Assembly: GCA_003151515.1 (NCBI GenBank)
Contig: PLXS01000002.1
Coordinates: forward strand, 62,001-126,000
From: Opitutaceae bacterium
GTDB taxonomy: Bacteria; Verrucomicrobiota; Verrucomicrobiia; Opitutales; Opitutaceae
Reading direction: 5' to 3'
Length of the DNA stretch: 64,000 nucleotides
In this document: piece by piece, positions 8,863 to 17,703 of the stretch
Position numbering within the stretch: the first letter of the stretch is position 1
How the letters are laid out: each line of letters opens with the position of its first letter
Made by a program: the position numbers and the translations under genes
Notes under the pieces: generated by a model
Databases searched by the model: none
Told to the model about the DNA's origin: nothing
What the model saw: the letters and a program-made list of their open reading frames with translations, nothing else

Positions 8863-9416
8863 GGCCCGAGGACCTCCATCCCGTGCTTTTCCCAGAGCTC
8901 CTTCATGAGCACATCCTGACTCTTGGGGATGGCTGGGCCAAACTTGGCCATCTGCTGGAAGAAGTCCTCCATGCTGCCGGCAGGCTGGAACAGGACCAGC
9001 ATCTGGCCCTCGCCCTCGCTGACCATCGCGAAGGCGTGAGGGATTTTCCGAGGCGCGAAGGCCGAGTCCCCGGGCTGCAGGCGCACAGTCTCGTCACCCA
9101 CCCGAACGATGAATTCCCCTCGGATCACGTAGAACCATTCGTCTTGGAAGTGGTGCAGATGGAGGGCGGGGCCGCCCTTGGACAGCCTGAAGGTGTCATA
9201 GAGGCAAAGCTCCCCCGCGGTGTCCTTCGCCGAAACCTTGAGGTCGAAGCGACCGCCCATGATCAGGAGTTCCTCCTGGCGCCGGTCCTCGTTTGCGCCG
9301 ACCCTGAAGCCCTTGGTGGAGCGGTTCGCGGCAGCGGCGGCGAGGTCGGCCGCCCGGGCCTTCAGGGCGAACGGCGCCGAAGCCAGGGACATCGCGAGGA
9401 AATGCCGTCTATTCAT
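8847..9416 (-). CDS. Tat-exported cupin-domain protein
   Basis: About 189 residues. The N-terminus MNRRHFLAMSLASAPFALKA is a twin-arginine signal (RRHFLAM), so the protein should be exported folded, consistent with a metal-bound cupin. The single cupin fold shows PALHLHHFQDEWFYVIRGEF and RLQPGDSAFAPRKIPHAF, giving the usual His/His/Glu/His metal set. Single-domain cupins include dioxygenases, isomerases and pure sugar-binding proteins, so function is unassigned. An in-frame GTG at 9431 adds five residues, but ATG 9416 gives the better Tat signal. Confidence 0.8.
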   Translation of the reverse strand: MNRRHFLAMSLASAPFALKARAADLAAAAANRSTKGFRVGANEDRRQEELLIMGGRFDLKVSAKDTAGELCLYDTFRLSKGGPALHLHHFQDEWFYVIRGEFIVRVGDETVRLQPGDSAFAPRKIPHAFAMVSEGEGQMLVLFQPAGSMEDFFQQMAKFGPAIPKSQDVLMKELWEKHGMEVLGPPLEV

Positions 9417-9619
9417 GGTCAGGGGTGGCACGGCCGAAAAGGGGCGGGGAGGAGCAACCCCTTGGGCGCGTGGAGGAAGGCCCGATCCAGTCGCCGGTCC
9501 GGCCCCCGCGTCAAGCCCTGAGACACCTTGGATAGGGCCGGCTACTCGCGCCGCACAGCGTCGTGAAGCTCACGGCCTATCTTCGCTCCCTGAAGTAGGC
9601 ATCCGGACCCAGGCCGCGA

Positions 9620-10012
9620 TCAGGCTGGCTTTGCGATTGCCAGGTAAAAATACCAGCAGCTGAAGCCGAGGATCAGCCCGCCCGCTGCCCTCGCTATGAT
9701 GGCGCCGCCGACGAAAAGCAGGGGCATGAAAGCCCAGCCGCAGCCGGCGCATGAGAAGCCATTGGCGACGCCTATCGCAAAGCCAATTGTCGCCGGTGGG
9801 GACGAGCCGCTGCGCCCTGAACCGGGCCCCTGCGAGCGCCGGCAGGTCTCCATGCAGGCGGTCTTGAAAGGTGTGAATTGGTATAACCCCGCCAGCAGCA
9901 GCAATGCGGCGCAGACTGCCTTGTTTGGCATGACCATCATGGGCGACAACAAGCCGTGTTCCGTGAGGGCAACCTGAATGAGAGCTGCAACGGCGCTGAA
10001 CCCCGTCCACAC
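9620..10012 (-). pseudogene. Truncated DUF2182 membrane protein
   Basis: The 130-residue frame matches only the C-terminal half of the DUF2182 family of predicted metal-binding membrane proteins: ALLLLAGLYQFTPFKTACMETCR and later NGFSCAGCGWAFMPLLFVGG. Full-length members are about twice as long. An in-frame stop lies two codons before the GTG at 10012, and the next gene ends 31 bases upstream, so the N-terminal membrane half is missing. The conserved cysteines of the C-terminal half are kept. Probably a gene remnant; a short functional form is possible. Confidence 0.6.
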
Positions 10013-10042
10013 AGTTCATCCAGCCCCTTCCGAATGGCGCCT

Positions 10043-10999
10043 TCATTTTGCCTCGGCGACCGGCCCGATGTAGGAGGTGGCCGCGACCACGTCGTCGTAC
10101 CACTTCTTGTTTTCGCGGATCGTGTTGCTGCGGATATGCAGGCACAGCGCCGCGGAGTTGATCTTGAGGGTGTCCACGTCCCGCAGCCGCAGGTTCTGAA
10201 AGTCCGCGACAAGCCTCCCGTCCATCCAGCAGGCGATGCGGCCGTCGCGCCGGCCCGCCGCGTTGGCCTTGACCATCAATTCAAAGCAATACCAGCGGCC
10301 GAGTTCGGGAATGATGTCGGGCCGCGCGATGAAGTGCGGTCCGAAGTCCCCCGGGCGCGACGTGTAGGGAAGCACCTTGCCCGAGGGGAAGAAGTGGTCT
10401 CCATACTCCGAGCGCTGCTGCGGGTGGTAGCAGTAGACGTTGAGCTCGCCGGGCGAGGGCGTTGCGGCCTCGCCGCGCCAGTTCTCAAAGCTGACGATGA
10501 ACTTGTTGCGCCCGTCGGCGCGCACTCCCGGAGTCGAGTAGGGCACCCCCGGGGCCTGGGCCTCCAAAATCGCGCCATTGTGGCTTGAGGCTACCTGATC
10601 GAAGCCCTTTTCGAACTTGGTGTAGTACCGCAGGAAGACCACGTCCTGGCCGCTGCTCAGATTCTTGACCACTCCGTTGCTGTATTCCGCCTGCTGCTTG
10701 GGGACCGTGAACTCGAGGGCCCGCTTCCCGCCATGCACGTTCTCGGGCTCCGCGGCGATTCGTATGCCGGCCTTCTGGAAGGTGTTGTCCCATCTGCTTC
10801 GCAGGTCGTCCGACTCGAAGTCGTCGTGAAAAAGGACCGCCGCGTCGGCCTCGATCCCTCGGTCGCCCGGGTACCTTGCGGCGATCCCCTGGTCGCCCTC
10901 CGGCAGCGCTCCGGGTTCCGGTTGCGGAGAGTCCCCGCCTCGGGCGGTCCCGGCCAACCAGGCAATCTGAAGCACAGCCAGCAGAGTTCGAAGTTTCAT
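10043..10999 (-). CDS. Secreted polysaccharide-lyase-like jelly-roll protein
   Basis: About 318 residues with a signal peptide (MKLRTLLAVLQIAWLAGTARG). The body has a concanavalin-like beta-sandwich layout typical of alginate- or glucuronan-lyase-like families: LFHDDFESDDLRSRWD, a central HNGAILEAQAPG, and a C-terminal WYCFELMVKANAAGRRDGR followed by ACWMDGRLVADFQNLRLR. That closing pattern (Glu, then W-x-DG strands) is shared by PL14/PL20-like proteins, but catalytic residues cannot be fixed by eye. It probably acts on polysaccharide outside the cytoplasm. The start was chosen for the signal peptide; an upstream in-frame start at 11083 is less likely. Confidence 0.55.
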   Translation of the reverse strand: MKLRTLLAVLQIAWLAGTARGGDSPQPEPGALPEGDQGIAARYPGDRGIEADAAVLFHDDFESDDLRSRWDNTFQKAGIRIAAEPENVHGGKRALEFTVPKQQAEYSNGVVKNLSSGQDVVFLRYYTKFEKGFDQVASSHNGAILEAQAPGVPYSTPGVRADGRNKFIVSFENWRGEAATPSPGELNVYCYHPQQRSEYGDHFFPSGKVLPYTSRPGDFGPHFIARPDIIPELGRWYCFELMVKANAAGRRDGRIACWMDGRLVADFQNLRLRDVDTLKINSAALCLHIRSNTIRENKKWYDDVVAATSYIGPVAEAK

Positions 11000-11283
11000 C
11001 AGTGGATCAGAGGATCTCGCGCTGACGTGTTCATCCGGGAAAGGGTGCTCAATCGCGATCCCCGCACAAGTTTCATGCCTCATTCCTCAGGGGTTATGTT
11101 AGTCATCGCATCAGGCCGCCCGGTCCCAAATCCGGTACAGGATCTTCCCGCAATTGGAAGGGCCGCTTGGGAATCCGCTTGGCCTGTTTAGATGTAAGAC
11201 AATGGAAAACAATATTTTAAAGAACACACCGGAGAATGGCACGGCGTCTGCAATGAAGGGATTCGAGGCAATAAGGCCCAGTC

Positions 11284-13722
11284 ATGTTGATCGCCCTCAA
11301 GCTCGCGCTTCGCCAGTTCATCAAGACGCCCGTATTCACGGCGGCGGCGGTGGTCACGCTAGCTATCTGCCTCGGCGCCAACCTTACGATCTATTCGGTC
11401 GTGGACGCGATCCTCGTGCGTTCGCTGCCATTCCCGCAGCCCGACCGGCTCGTCTCGGTCTTCAACAGCTACCCCGGGGCCGGGGCTCCGCGCTCCGCCG
11501 CCTCGATACCGAATTACTACGACCGTCGGGGCGGCGCCATCAAGGCGTTCTCATCCGTCTCGGCCTGTCAGGGCGGCTCGGTCATCGTCGGGGGCGACGG
11601 CTCGCCCTCGCGGGTGGAGACAGAGCGCGTCACGCCCGAGTTCTTCGCAACGCTGGGCGTGGCGCTGGCGAAGGGCCGCATGTTCAGCGACGACAACCTG
11701 CTTTACGGGGCGGACGAGGTCGCCGTGCTGACGGACGAGTTCTGGCGCGCCCATTTTGACGCCGACCCGAACGTGGTCGGCCGCAAGTTCCTCAATGACG
11801 GGCTGTCGATCACCGTGATCGGGGTCCTCCCCAAGGGGTTCCAGTTCCTGTCAAGCCGCGCCCTGTTCTACAGGCCCCTGTCGCACTCCAAGGAGGACCG
11901 TGAGGCCAAGAACCGGCACAGCAACAACATGCAGATGGTCGCTCGGCTCGCCCCCGGCATCACGCTGGCGCAGGCGCAGGCGCAGATGGACACGTTCAAC
12001 GCCCTTCAGCTCAAGGATGACCCCATCGCGCCGCTCGTGAAGAACGCGGGCTACCACACGACGGTAAAGTTCCTCCAGGAGGACTTTGTCAGGGACGCGA
12101 AGCCCACGCTCGTGCTTCTCCAGGCCGGGGCGCTGCTGCTCCTTGTCATCGGGGGCGTCAACCTAGTCGACCTCCTGCTGATCCGCGCCACCGGCCGCGT
12201 CAAGGAGGTCGCGGTGCGGCAGGCGTTGGGCGCCGGCCGCCGGCACGTGGCGTTAAACGTCGTCGCCGAGACGACCCTGCTGGCGGTCGCAGGGGGGCTG
12301 TGCGGGCTCCTTCTTGGGGCATTCGGGGTCGACTTGATAAGGGCGCTTGGCGCCAACCAGCTCCCTCTCGGGGCGCAGGTCTCCCTTGACGCGCGAGTCG
12401 CCGTGGCCTCGGCGGTCGCCGTCATGGCGGTGAGCCTCATGCTTGCCGGGCCGATCATCTGGTTTCACCTGCATTCGGACATCGGCAGGGGGCTGCAGGC
12501 GGACTCGAGGGGGGGGATCGCAAGCAGGGGCGCGAACCGGCTCCGCCAGGGATTCATCGTGGCCCAGGTGGCGCTCGCCTTTGTCCTGCTCTCGGCCGCG
12601 GGCCTGCTTGGCGTGAGCCTCAAGCGCGTCCTCGAGACCCCGACCGGCTTCCGCACGGAGAACGTGCTCACGGGAAACATCTCGCTGCCGTGGAAGAACT
12701 ACAAGGACGAGGCCGCCCACGTTGCCTTTGTGCAGCGGCTCCTTCCCGCCATCCGCGCCCTGCCCGGGGTCTTGCAGGCTGCGGTCAGCAGCGGCCTGCC
12801 GTTCAACGGTTCGGTCAACGACAGCGTCGTGGTGGTCGAGGGCTACAAGCTGCGGCCCGGCGAATCCCTCCGAACCCACGTCCAGTCCGACGTGACCGGG
12901 GACTACTGGCCGGCGATGAGGATACCGCTCCTGCGCGGGCGCCTGCTGGATGATTCCGACATCCAGGCGAAGCGGCGCGTCTGCGTCGTGGACGAGGATT
13001 TTGCGGAGAGATACTGGCCGGGGGCGGATCCTCTGGGCCGGCGGATCGCCCCGAGCGACATCGAGGTGACCAAGGAAAACGCCGTGACCGTTGTCGGGGT
13101 CGTCGCGAGCGTGAAGCAGGCGGACGTCACGGAAGGCGCCGGCCACGGCGCCGTCTACCTTCCGTTTTCCTTCAGGAGCCCGAACTTCTTCACCCTCGCC
13201 GTCCGCTCCAACCTTCCCCCGGGGGTCCTGGCCCCGATGCTGCGCAAGGCGGTCCTGCAGATCGACCCCGGACTTCCCATAGACGATATGAAACCGATGC
13301 AGGAGCGGGTCGACGCGAGCCTTGTCGCCCGCCGCTCGCCCGCGATCCTCGCCGCGATTTTCGCCGCGGTGGCCCTGCTGCTCGCCGCCGTCGGCACGTA
13401 CGGGGTCCTGAGCTACGCCGTGGCTCAGCGCCGGCGCGAGATCGGCGTGCGCATGGCCATCGGGGCGCAGCCCGCGCAGATCCACGGCCAGTTCCTTGCC
13501 TCCGGCCTCAAGCTTACCCTGGCGGGCACGGCCCTTGGGATATTGGGCGCGTGGGTCACGGGCCATGCCATGCAGGCGGTCCTCTTTGGAGTGCCCGCGC
13601 TGCATTGGGGCACCGTTGCCGCAACGGTGGCCGTCATGGGCTCGGTCGCCGTGGTCGCCTGCCTGCTCCCGGCGCGCCGGGCCGCGAAGGTCGACCCCAT
13701 GGTCGCGCTGCGCGAGGAGTAA
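11284..13722 (+). CDS. ADOP-family duplicated ABC-type permease (MacB/FtsX fold)
   Basis: 812-residue inner-membrane permease with internal duplication: N-terminal helix (VFTAAAVVTLAICLGANLT), MacB-type periplasmic domain, FtsX transmembrane block (about 280-400), second MacB-type domain, second FtsX block (about 690-805) ending in the motif RRAAKVDPMVALREE. This is the orphan duplicated permease architecture abundant in Acidobacteria and Verrucomicrobia. No ATP-binding subunit is adjacent, so the energy partner or any transport role is unknown. It starts 284 bases from the preceding divergent gene; the lower-GC 11,190-11,280 likely contains its promoter. Confidence 0.88.
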   Translation: MLIALKLALRQFIKTPVFTAAAVVTLAICLGANLTIYSVVDAILVRSLPFPQPDRLVSVFNSYPGAGAPRSAASIPNYYDRRGGAIKAFSSVSACQGGSVIVGGDGSPSRVETERVTPEFFATLGVALAKGRMFSDDNLLYGADEVAVLTDEFWRAHFDADPNVVGRKFLNDGLSITVIGVLPKGFQFLSSRALFYRPLSHSKEDREAKNRHSNNMQMVARLAPGITLAQAQAQMDTFNALQLKDDPIAPLVKNAGYHTTVKFLQEDFVRDAKPTLVLLQAGALLLLVIGGVNLVDLLLIRATGRVKEVAVRQALGAGRRHVALNVVAETTLLAVAGGLCGLLLGAFGVDLIRALGANQLPLGAQVSLDARVAVASAVAVMAVSLMLAGPIIWFHLHSDIGRGLQADSRGGIASRGANRLRQGFIVAQVALAFVLLSAAGLLGVSLKRVLETPTGFRTENVLTGNISLPWKNYKDEAAHVAFVQRLLPAIRALPGVLQAAVSSGLPFNGSVNDSVVVVEGYKLRPGESLRTHVQSDVTGDYWPAMRIPLLRGRLLDDSDIQAKRRVCVVDEDFAERYWPGADPLGRRIAPSDIEVTKENAVTVVGVVASVKQADVTEGAGHGAVYLPFSFRSPNFFTLAVRSNLPPGVLAPMLRKAVLQIDPGLPIDDMKPMQERVDASLVARRSPAILAAIFAAVALLLAAVGTYGVLSYAVAQRRREIGVRMAIGAQPAQIHGQFLASGLKLTLAGTALGILGAWVTGHAMQAVLFGVPALHWGTVAATVAVMGSVAVVACLLPARRAAKVDPMVALREE

Positions 13723-13899
13723 GCCGGCTCCCGTGGCCCTTGCGTCCGGCGGCCGGGCGCCAATTGGGCTCGTCTGCGGCCGAATGCCCGGCTAACCCTA
13801 GCCGCCTGCCATGCCCCGGCCAATCGAGCGGAACTCCGTGGAGCGTTTTGGACGGCCCGTCCCTTGGTCCGAAGCTCATGCGGGCAGAGCGCGCGCACG

Positions 13900-15240
13900 A
13901 TGAACCTCCTGGCTCCCGTCTTGGCCCGGCTGAGGACGCAGCCCCCGGCTCCGACGATTCACGACGCGGGCGAGATCGCGCGCAAGTTCCGCTACTGGCG
14001 CGTGCGCATCATGTATGCGACGACGGCCGGCTACGCGGTATTCTACCTGGTGCGCAACAACATGCCGATGGCCACCAAGTCCATCATGGACGAGTTCCAC
14101 TTCACCAACACCCAGTGGGGGAGGGTCCTCGGCGCGGCGACAGTAGTCTATGCCTTCTCGAAGTTCCTGAGCGGCGTGGTGGGAGACCGCGCCAACCCCC
14201 GCTACCTGCTCGGGATCGCCCTTCTCACCTCGGCCTGCATCAACCTCTTCTTCGGCCTCGGGACCGGCATCGCCTTCTTCACCGTGTTCTGGGCCGTGAA
14301 CAGCCTCTTCCAGGGGGTGGGGGTGCCCCCCTGCACGCGCCTGCTTACTTTCTGGTACAGCCCCCGCGAGATCGGCAGGGCGTGGGGGATCTGGAACGCC
14401 TCGCACCAGGTGGGAGGCGCCGTCATCGCCGTCTGGGCCGGCTACCTCGTGACCCACTTCGGATGGAGGTCGGCGTTCTGGGCGCCGGCCATCGTGGCCG
14501 TGCTCGGCGCCTTCTGGCTCATGAACAGGCTGAGGGACTCGCCCGAGTCGATGGGCCTGCCGCCGATCGAGGTCTACCGGGAGCAGGTCAAGCGGCCGGC
14601 CGACGGCCCGGCGGTCCCCTTCAGCGACATCTTCCGCAGGCACATCCTCACCAACGGCTGGGTCTGGCTGGTCAGCGTTGCCAACTTCTTCGTCTACGTC
14701 GTCAGGATCGGGATCCTGAGCTGGGCCCCGAAGTTCCTGGTCGAGGCCAAGGGCTTCACGCTCGTGCAGGCGGGGTTCTCCATCTCGGCCTTCGAGATAG
14801 CGGGCATCTTTGGCGCGTACGCGTCGGGCTGGCTCTCCGACACGGTGTTCATGGGGCGCCGCGGCCCGGTGGCCGCCGGGTTCATGCTGTGCCTGATCGT
14901 CTTCACGCTCGCGCTGTTCGGGGTGCCGGGCGGCCACGTCGTGGCCATGACCGCCCTATTTGCCGCGCTTGGGTTCTTCGTCTACGGGCCGCAGATGCTG
15001 GTCGCGGTCGCCGCCACGGACTACGCGACAAAGGTCGCCTCGGCTAGCGCCGTCGGCCTCACCGGGCTCTTCGGCTACCTCGGGGCGGCGTTCTGCAGCG
15101 TTGCGACGGGCGTCCTCGTCGACCGCTACGGCTGGAACGGTGCGCTCTGGCTCTACGCGGGCTCGGCGGTCGTCGGGTGCGCGATGCTCGCTGTGACGTG
15201 GAACAAGACATCGCCCCTGTTGAACGGGGGCCGTCAGTGA
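13900..15240 (+). CDS. MFS transporter, organophosphate:Pi antiporter (GlpT/UhpC-like) family
   Basis: 446-residue, 12-helix inner-membrane transporter. The N-terminal GYAVFYLVRNNMPMA, WGRVLGAATVVYAFSKFLSGV and GDRANPRYLLGIALL fit the OPA subgroup (GlpT, UhpT, UhpC, PgtP), which exchanges phosphorylated compounds for inorganic phosphate. The duplicated 6+6 layout is intact, with LIVFTLALFGVPGGHVVAMTALFAALGFF in the second half. The exact substrate is unknown. It lies just before a PhnD-like binding protein gene on the same strand (97-base gap), pointing to organophosphate or phosphonate metabolism. Start ATG 13900. Confidence 0.83.
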   Translation: MNLLAPVLARLRTQPPAPTIHDAGEIARKFRYWRVRIMYATTAGYAVFYLVRNNMPMATKSIMDEFHFTNTQWGRVLGAATVVYAFSKFLSGVVGDRANPRYLLGIALLTSACINLFFGLGTGIAFFTVFWAVNSLFQGVGVPPCTRLLTFWYSPREIGRAWGIWNASHQVGGAVIAVWAGYLVTHFGWRSAFWAPAIVAVLGAFWLMNRLRDSPESMGLPPIEVYREQVKRPADGPAVPFSDIFRRHILTNGWVWLVSVANFFVYVVRIGILSWAPKFLVEAKGFTLVQAGFSISAFEIAGIFGAYASGWLSDTVFMGRRGPVAAGFMLCLIVFTLALFGVPGGHVVAMTALFAALGFFVYGPQMLVAVAATDYATKVASASAVGLTGLFGYLGAAFCSVATGVLVDRYGWNGALWLYAGSAVVGCAMLAVTWNKTSPLLNGGRQ

Positions 15241-15337
15241 GGCGCCGCCGCGCGTCCCCCGGGCAATTGACAGCCGCGGGAGCGCGCCGGTAACCTCCGG
15301 CTGCCCGCGCGGCGGACCGCCCGGGCATCCCAAAGCC

Positions 15338-16198
15338 ATGATAACCCCGCGCGCAAGAGCGCTCCTGCCGGCCGTGGCGGCGCTGGCGATAAGCCTCCTG
15401 GGGCGGCCCACCGCGGGCGCCGAGCTCAGGTTCGGTTTCACGCCCGTGCTCGGCCAGGCGCAGACCAGGGCCGAGTTCGAACCCCTGATGGCGTACCTGT
15501 CGTCGGCCATGGGGCGCCCGGTCGTCCTTTACGTCGCAGCGGACTACGGGGACCTGCGCACGCAGATGGAGGCGGGCGCCGTGGACATAGGCAGCTTCTC
15601 CCCGTTCGCCTACGTCGACGCCGAGCGGGGGGGGAAGGTGCGCATCATCGCGCAGTCGCTCATCGGTGGCTCGGGCACCTACAGGGGGCTCATCGTCGCC
15701 CGCAGGGACAGCGGCCTCAAGGGCCTCTCGGACCTGGCGGGCAGGAGGTTCGCCTTCGTCGACCCGAAGTCGGCCTCGGGCTACGTCTATCCGCGGGCCA
15801 TGCTCCTCGAGAGCGGCATCCGCCCGGATAAGGCCTTCTCCGAGGTCGTCTTCGCGGGCGACCACAGCCGGGTGATCGCCGCTGTCCTCGACCGAAGGGT
15901 CGACGCCGGGGCCATCTACGACGGCGCAGTCAGGATCGCGAAGGCCGCAGGCATGCGCACCGAGGACCTGGCGGTCCTGGCGAGCACGGACCCCATCCCT
16001 CACGACGCCATCGCGGTGCGCGTGGGCCTCGACCCCGGGCTGGCGAGCAGGATGCAGGCCGCCCTTGTCGGCCTGTCCGGGACCCCGGACGGCCGCAAGG
16101 TGATCGCGGGCAGCACGAAGGGCCTCACGGGGTTCGCGATCGCCGCGGACGGCCTCTACGACCCGGTGCGGCGAACCGCGCTGGCCGCGGGCATGTGA
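15338..16198 (+). CDS. PhnD-like periplasmic phosphate/phosphonate-binding protein
   Basis: 286 residues with signal peptide (LLPAVAALAISLLGRPTAGA, about 9-28). The two-lobe solute-binding fold shows LRFGFTPVLGQAQTRAEFEPL, AGAVDIGSFSPFAYV, the hinge SGTYRGLIVARRDSG and FAFVDPKSASGYVYPRAML, all typical of the PhnD/SsuA/THI5-like family. No cognate ABC permease or ATPase is next to it; the neighbour is an MFS organophosphate carrier. It may feed another transporter, serve as a sensor ligand protein, or be orphaned. Phosphonate versus phosphate ester specificity is not resolved. Confidence 0.82.
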   Translation: MITPRARALLPAVAALAISLLGRPTAGAELRFGFTPVLGQAQTRAEFEPLMAYLSSAMGRPVVLYVAADYGDLRTQMEAGAVDIGSFSPFAYVDAERGGKVRIIAQSLIGGSGTYRGLIVARRDSGLKGLSDLAGRRFAFVDPKSASGYVYPRAMLLESGIRPDKAFSEVVFAGDHSRVIAAVLDRRVDAGAIYDGAVRIAKAAGMRTEDLAVLASTDPIPHDAIAVRVGLDPGLASRMQAALVGLSGTPDGRKVIAGSTKGLTGFAIAADGLYDPVRRTALAAGM

Positions 16199-16235
16199 CG
16201 CCGCGGCCAGGCCTCCTTGGGGGGGAATCCCTCGG

Positions 16236-17564
16236 CTAGAACCTGAACGTCGTGCCGAGGGCGAACTCGTTGCCGGAGATCTGCGAGGTCAGGTCCGTCC
16301 CGGGAACCGCGCCGGCCGGGGTGTACCACTGGCTCGACTGGGTGTGCGAGAAGCCGTGGGTGTAGGAGACGTCAACGGTCGCGTGCGGCGCGACGTTGAA
16401 CGAGAAGCCGACGGAGGCGTGCTGGGCCAGGTGCAGGGGCGAGCCGACATTGTAGAATGTCATGTCGGCCGGAATGGGGTCCGAGCAGTAGTTGTAGCCG
16501 ACGCGAAGGACGACGCCCGAGGTCAGCTGGTGCTGGATGCCGACCTCAAAGGTGTAGGAGTCCTGCCATCCGAGCCCCGCGATGGAGCCGTCCGCGCGAA
16601 AGCCGCTGTTGTCAAAGCCGCTTGTGGAGCCGTAGGCGATGTAGCCCACGTCCGCCAGCAGGTGAGTCGAGTCCGCTATCGCATAGTTGAAGCCCAGCTG
16701 TGCGGTCAACGGCCGGTTAAAGGTGATCGTCACGTTGCGCGTGGCCCCCGACGGGTCCGTGACGCCCCACGAGTAGCTCTGGAACCATGTCGGCGAAGAC
16801 AGCGACAGTCCGAGGGACAGGTCCTTGTCCACCTGGAAGCGCAGGCCACCCTGGGCCCCGAAACCGAAGCGGATGTCCTGGTTCTGGACGGTCGCGTACA
16901 CGGGATGCAGGTTGGCCCCGAAGCCCGGGGCGGCGAACGCGGCCGGCGTGAAGAGGTTGCGGCCGATGGACGGGGCGATGTTCACGCCCCAGGACCAGCG
17001 GTCCTTGGTGGTGCCGGCAAGGCCGATCGGGATCCGCACCACGTAGAGGCTCGAGCGGACGTCGCCGAACCCGCCGAAGAGCCCTCCGAAGGGGTTGTTC
17101 GCCGCGCCGGCCTGGGGGAAGAAGATCGGGTTGGTCATGGATAACGGCGAGTGGAAGCTCAGGCCCGCCTCGCTGACCGCGCCCGCGAACCACGTGAGGT
17201 CGGGGTCGGATCCCTTCCATGTGGTCATGAGCGAAACGTACGGAACGCCGTTGACCGTGGAGTTCGACGACCCGTTCAGGCCGAGCGCCGCGACCGAGCT
17301 GGTGGTGGTCACGCTCGGGACGATGTCCCCGAAGGTGATCGAGGCCGTCCGGTCCGCGAAAAGCACGGCGTTTGCCGGGTTCTTGTAGATGCTTCCGATC
17401 AGGTCCTGGTCGTTGCCTCCTGTCCCCGCGCCGCCGAGCGACGAATTGACGGCGCCGAATCCCTGCACGAAGTAACCGTCGGTCGCTAGGGCGGGGGGCA
17501 CCAGGGCGCCAAGGGCCGCAGCGATGAACGCGGCGGTGAGATGCTTAGCTTTTGGGGTCATCAT
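16236..17564 (-). CDS. OmpP1/FadL/TodX-family outer-membrane protein
   Basis: About 442 residues: signal peptide (HLTAAFIAAALGALVPPALA), then the FadL plug-like start TDGYFVQGFGAVNSSLGGAG, long amphipathic beta strands, and a C-terminal aromatic FALGTTFRF typical for outer-membrane assembly. FadL proteins admit hydrophobic compounds such as fatty acids or aromatics. It follows the FAD oxidase gene on the same strand with a 139-base gap, so import of a hydrophobic substrate and its oxidation could be linked; that is inference. Start ATG 17564 (tandem ATGs). Confidence 0.85.
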   Translation of the reverse strand: MMTPKAKHLTAAFIAAALGALVPPALATDGYFVQGFGAVNSSLGGAGTGGNDQDLIGSIYKNPANAVLFADRTASITFGDIVPSVTTTSSVAALGLNGSSNSTVNGVPYVSLMTTWKGSDPDLTWFAGAVSEAGLSFHSPLSMTNPIFFPQAGAANNPFGGLFGGFGDVRSSLYVVRIPIGLAGTTKDRWSWGVNIAPSIGRNLFTPAAFAAPGFGANLHPVYATVQNQDIRFGFGAQGGLRFQVDKDLSLGLSLSSPTWFQSYSWGVTDPSGATRNVTITFNRPLTAQLGFNYAIADSTHLLADVGYIAYGSTSGFDNSGFRADGSIAGLGWQDSYTFEVGIQHQLTSGVVLRVGYNYCSDPIPADMTFYNVGSPLHLAQHASVGFSFNVAPHATVDVSYTHGFSHTQSSQWYTPAGAVPGTDLTSQISGNEFALGTTFRF

Positions 17565-17703
17565 GGTCTTGTTTGGGTTGGGGTTACAGAATCCAGGGCA
17601 ACGGCCGGTTGGCCGGGGCAACCGACCGTGGAGCGCCCGCGTTTGCGGCGCAAGTGCGCAGACAGCCCGCCGCAGGCCGCGATGCGTCTGGGGTCCCGGG
17701 GGT

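Noticed and set aside
9937..10212. Minus-strand 91-codon frame between the DUF2182 remnant and lyase-like gene
   Set aside because: It is out of frame with both real coding regions and low in complexity.
12253..13605. 450-codon minus-strand open frame inside the ADOP permease
   Set aside because: Same GC-driven antisense artefact; no domain or start signal.
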